From the NCBI RefSeq assembly GCF_002394865.1, contig NZ_DGUZ01000001.1, positions 1-64,000 of the forward strand: a stretch of DNA of 64,000 bases. The letters run 5' to 3'. A model generated the notes under the pieces. The model searched no databases, was not told the DNA's origin, and worked only from the letters and a program-made list of their open reading frames with translations. Positions 61,509 through 64,000 of the stretch are shown piece by piece. Origin of the DNA: Fibrobacter sp. UBA4297 (GTDB taxonomy: Bacteria; Fibrobacterota; Fibrobacteria; Fibrobacterales; Fibrobacteraceae). How positions within the stretch are numbered: position 1 is the first letter of the stretch; the number at the start of each line of letters is the position of its first letter. The translations under genes were made by a program, and so were the position numbers.

Positions 61509-62123
61509 ATGGCTATTACTGTTGTGGATTACAATGCTGGCAACTTGACGTCGGTGATGAATGCGCTCAAGTTCATTGGTGCAGACGCTAAGGTGAGCCG
61601 CGATCCCGATGAAATCTCGAAGGCGACGCGCTTGATTTTCCCGGGTGTGGGCGCTGCCGCATCTGCCATGGAAACCTTGACCAAGACTGGAATCGGCGAG
61701 GCCATCAAGGCGGTGGTCAAGGCTGGAAACCCGGTGCTTGGCATCTGCATTGGTTGCCAGATTATTCTTGAAGAAAGCGAAGAAGACGGTGGCGTCAAGA
61801 CGCTTGGCCTCATCCCCGGACGCGCGGTGCGTTTCAAGGATGAACCGGGGCTCAAGATTCCGCACATGGGCTGGAACCAGGTGAACTTCACGCGTGAACA
61901 CCCGATTATGAAGGGCATCCGCAGCGGTTGCGATTTTTACTACGTGCATTCCTATTACCCGCAGGTTCCGGCAGAATATTCCTTTGCCGAAACGACTTAC
62001 GGTACGCAGACATTCACGGGGCTCTTGGGTAAGGATAACTTAATCGCAAGCCAGTTCCATCAGGAAAAGAGCGGTGAAGTGGGCCTTGCCATGCTCAAGA
62101 ACTTCTGCGATTGGAATATTTAG
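61509..62123 (+). CDS. hisH: Imidazole glycerol phosphate synthase, glutaminase subunit
   Basis: The 204-residue class I amidotransferase supplies ammonia to HisF for histidine synthesis. The nucleophile Cys lies in LGICIGCQIILEESEE, where most homologues have LGICLGMQ. His and Glu of the triad are in ASQFHQEKSGEVG. The N-terminal VDYNAGNLTSV motif is standard. The gene stands alone between two terminators instead of inside a his operon. The extra Cys next to the oxyanion region is unusual but need not impair function. Confidence 0.94.
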   Translation: MAITVVDYNAGNLTSVMNALKFIGADAKVSRDPDEISKATRLIFPGVGAAASAMETLTKTGIGEAIKAVVKAGNPVLGICIGCQIILEESEEDGGVKTLGLIPGRAVRFKDEPGLKIPHMGWNQVNFTREHPIMKGIRSGCDFYYVHSYYPQVPAEYSFAETTYGTQTFTGLLGKDNLIASQFHQEKSGEVGLAMLKNFCDWNI

Positions 62124-62152
62124 TAGGCTTTATAAAGTAAACTATAGAAGGT

Positions 62153-62176
62153 GCGGGCGTTTGCCCGCCTTTTTTC
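62153..62176 (+). terminator. Terminator of hisH
   Basis: GCGGGC (62153-62158) pairs with GCCCGC (62163-62168) around GTTT, followed by CTTTTTT. Confidence 0.93.
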
Positions 62177-62195
62177 TTTTACCCAAAGCAATCCA

Positions 62196-62312
62196 TAAAC
62201 CAATAACTAATAACTATTGACCAATAACTATTGACCAATAACTAATGACCAATGACTAATGACCAATGACTAATGACTAATGACTAATGACCAATGACTA
62301 ACAACCAACTTC
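62196..62312. repeat. Heptamer array ACTAATG/ACCAATG
   Basis: About sixteen units of ACTAATG, ACCAATG or ACTATTG follow each other in exact 7-bp phase. This is the clearest example of the heptad structure seen less regularly in the other arrays. Only one orientation is present. Confidence 0.85.
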
Positions 62313-62398
62313 TAGTATCATAAAATTTTGGTTTTTGTAAAATTTTCTGAAATCTGCTAAAATTTGGCTTAAAATAAGCATTGGAGTATCATAGGCTA

Positions 62399-62427
62399 TT
62401 GTTTTGAATAATAAATTAATATATATT
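62399..62427 (+). promoter_or_regulatory. Promoter TTGTTT-N17-TATATT, leaderless spacing
   Basis: TTGTTT (62399-62404) and TATATT (62422-62427) are 17 bp apart, and only seven bases separate the box from ATG 62435. This mirrors the promoter of the paralogue at 10681. Confidence 0.7.
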
Positions 62428-62434
62428 TAGTGCA

Positions 62435-63262
62435 ATGAAACCGGTAACGGAATACGAAGATTACCGCATGTATATGCAGGATTATTACAACGAGCGCAAA
62501 CGCGTCTCGTCGTTTTCGTGGCGTGAATTTACGCGAGCTTCGGGATTCTCGTCTCCGACTTATCTTAAACTGGTGTGTGAAGGCAAAACCCGTCTTTCTC
62601 CACAAGGGGCCGAAAAGGTCGGTGAGGCCATGAGCCTGGCCGGCTTTGAACTTGAATATTTCAAGACGATGGTTACATATTGCCATGCTAAGACGGACCA
62701 GGAGCGCAAAATAGCATACGATGCCATGCTTGAGTTGGCGGCAAATAACAAGGTCAAGATTGTTGATGGCGATGCGTTCAAGTATTTTGAATCGTGGGTG
62801 CATCCGGTTGTGAGAGAGCTTGCGCCAGTGATGCCGGGGGCGACTCCTGGGGATATTGCCAAGCGCTGCTGGCAGGGCGTGACGGCGGGAGAGGTTCGCG
62901 AATCGCTCGACTTTATGGTCAGGGCTGGCTTGTTAAAGAAAAATGGCGATGCCTATGTGCAGGCCGACAAGCATCTTAAAAGTTCATCAAATGTAGTTTC
63001 TGTGGCGTTGCGTACCATGCACCGTGAAATGGCCTGCTTTGCTCAAGAAGCTATCGGCCAATTCCTTTCATCGGAACGCAACTTTACGGGGCTTACCATG
63101 GGAATTTCTGCCGAAGATTACAAACAAATTTTGCTGGAACTTGATACTTGCCGCAAAAAGATTGCACAGATTGCCTTGAATAGTCGCGGGACCGAACGAG
63201 TTTACAGATTAAATTTGCAATTGTTTCCACTCACGTGGGGAGAGAATAAGGATGATGCTTAA
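62435..63262 (+). CDS. TIGR02147 (DUF4423) family protein, second copy
   Basis: The 275-residue paralogue of the protein at 10681 has the same length. It opens YEDYRMYMQDYYNERKR, the family DYR motif, followed by TYLKLVCEGKTRLSP as the HTH-like part and TAGEVRESLDFMVRAGLLKKNGDAY as the winged-helix-like part. A DNA-binding or signalling role is inferred. The lipoprotein gene at 63252 starts inside its last codons, so translation is coupled, tighter than in the first pair (19 bp gap). Confidence 0.85.
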   Translation: MKPVTEYEDYRMYMQDYYNERKRVSSFSWREFTRASGFSSPTYLKLVCEGKTRLSPQGAEKVGEAMSLAGFELEYFKTMVTYCHAKTDQERKIAYDAMLELAANNKVKIVDGDAFKYFESWVHPVVRELAPVMPGATPGDIAKRCWQGVTAGEVRESLDFMVRAGLLKKNGDAYVQADKHLKSSSNVVSVALRTMHREMACFAQEAIGQFLSSERNFTGLTMGISAEDYKQILLELDTCRKKIAQIALNSRGTERVYRLNLQLFPLTWGENKDDA

Positions 63263-64000
63263 TAAAACCGTTAATGTTACGACATGTGCATTTTTGCTTA
63301 TTGCCGCTGCGTGTACTGAACACAATGATTCGGCGGGGATTACGGAGGAGGGGAATCCGATTGCCGAAATAAGCAGCTCGTCTATCGCGTGGCCGGAGAG
63401 TAGCGCTGATTTCGGGCGTTACAAGTTTGACTTGTGGAATGGTGCTAGCGGTGCAGCCCGTGTAAATGTTGGTAACAATGCCGGCTTTTGGTATGGCGTT
63501 GACGACGAAGAGGAGGGCGGCTCGTCTTTAATCCATTTCCCGGTTCCCGTTGTGAATGTGGACTCTTTGAATAATGTGGCGTCGGTTGTCTCGCGATGCG
63601 GTGGCCTTTGCGGAATGGTTGAGCTCGGAGAGGGCTCTGCCAATCCGAATGCGGGCTTGGGCGTTGCTCTTGCAGAAGAAGATTCTTCAATCGATATTTC
63701 GGGATGGGACGGTCTTTGCGTCTCCTATGAATCTGAACTTGCCATGAAGGGCCTGCTCGGCTACAAGGAAGGAGAGTCGGATGTGCCTTCGGGAGAAATG
63801 CCGTATGTTGATTTTGATAAAACTACAGTGGGGAAGACGGCCTCGCGATGTGCAAAGTGGACGGATTTTAAGAAGGGTTCTGCAAATGACTCTTCTGGCA
63901 GGGATGCGTCGAAGAGGGCGACTTCGCTTATATTCAAGTTCTTCGGTAAGGCGAAGGAAATGGGATACTTCAATATTCGTGGAGTGAGCTCGTACAAGCA
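63252..64000 (+). CDS. Lipoprotein with possible carbohydrate-binding domain, partial
   Basis: The frame runs open to the end of the window (249 codons plus 2 bases). The start ATGATG at 63252/63255 lies within the end of the TIGR02147 gene. A lipoprotein signal ends in LIAAAC. The mature N-terminus ITEEGNPIAEISSSS resembles the start of the lipoprotein at 11528. From about residue 55 an extracellular beta domain begins (RYKFDLWNGASGAARVNVG, FWYGVDDEEEGGSS, SGWDGLCVSYES), of the type seen in Fibrobacter surface and carbohydrate-binding proteins. The 3' end is missing. Confidence 0.75.
   Translation, partial: MMLNKTVNVTTCAFLLIAAACTEHNDSAGITEEGNPIAEISSSSIAWPESSADFGRYKFDLWNGASGAARVNVGNNAGFWYGVDDEEEGGSSLIHFPVPVVNVDSLNNVASVVSRCGGLCGMVELGEGSANPNAGLGVALAEEDSSIDISGWDGLCVSYESELAMKGLLGYKEGESDVPSGEMPYVDFDKTTVGKTASRCAKWTDFKKGSANDSSGRDASKRATSLIFKFFGKAKEMGYFNIRGVSSYK

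Noticed and set aside
62196..62312. CRISPR array
   Set aside because: The units are 7 bp with no unique spacers and no cas genes nearby; it is a minisatellite.

Overview
The window looks like chromosomal DNA from a Fibrobacter species, probably close to F. succinogenes. Three things support this. There are two genes of the TIGR02147 (DUF4423) paralogous family, each followed by a lipoprotein gene. There is a serine-linker lipoprotein with lamin-tail and CotH domains. The cell plan is Gram-negative, with BamA, OmpH/Skp, TolC, MlaC and MCE proteins. Housekeeping genes are moderate in GC, while several accessory genes are clearly AT-rich. The assignment rests on family recognition, not on a database search.

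Layout. 1-460: 5S rRNA with its terminator, then dispersed repeats. 469-4721: a lipoprotein, a GH57-like protein that seems to lack its nucleophile, a STAS/membrane protein and a membrane-anchored lytic transglycosylase. 4884-8608: a tight run of TolC-like, MlaC-like, DUF2953-like and RsuA-like genes. 8749-10407: HU and Dus. 10681-12478: the first TIGR02147-lipoprotein pair. 12629-20592: an HD-GYP membrane protein, an aminotransferase, citrate synthase, a ParE/Phd-type toxin-antitoxin pair and a FIST-GGDEF-HD-GYP protein. 20820-20990: an unassigned structured RNA with two mutually exclusive folds. 21063-24049: an AT-rich acyltransferase, a second toxin-antitoxin pair and IlvE. 24208-30963: a ClC channel, the CotH lipoprotein, an ACT protein and a PaaK-like ligase. 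31421-36704: BamA without a normal start codon, OmpH/Skp and RecQ. 36759-44347 (minus strand): a defence-like island with McrC, a frameshifted McrB, a putative HhH-GPD DNA glycosylase, a tripartite HipBST toxin-antitoxin set, a zinc-ribbon protein and a radical SAM/SPASM protein. 44627-52031: Vat-like acetyltransferase, EttA, small membrane proteins, two radical SAM proteins, an ABC-2 permease and an RBBP9-type hydrolase. 52071-52449: RNase P RNA. 52673-62123: POTRA/barrel protein, RecG, MCE protein, ArgG, outer-membrane proteins and HisH. 62435-64000: the second TIGR02147-lipoprotein pair, cut by the window end.

Two features run through the whole window. First, most intergenic gaps hold arrays of degenerate short words (often 7-bp period), commonly as two complementary arms around small hairpins. 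The arm sequence changes from locus to locus while the complementarity is kept. A second dispersed palindromic family (GTCATCC / GCGGGCATGAC type) lies between genes and has entered reading frames in frame. Second, about eleven genes carry a TATATT-like -10 box only 5-8 nt before the start codon and no usable Shine-Dalgarno. This suggests leaderless transcription from TTGACN-N17-TATATT promoters.

The observations most worth following are the two-state RNA at 20.8-21.0 kb, the variable-arm intergenic elements, the McrBC-plus-glycosylase island, the HipBST locus with its operators, the GH57-like protein with a missing nucleophile, and the non-AUG start of BamA.
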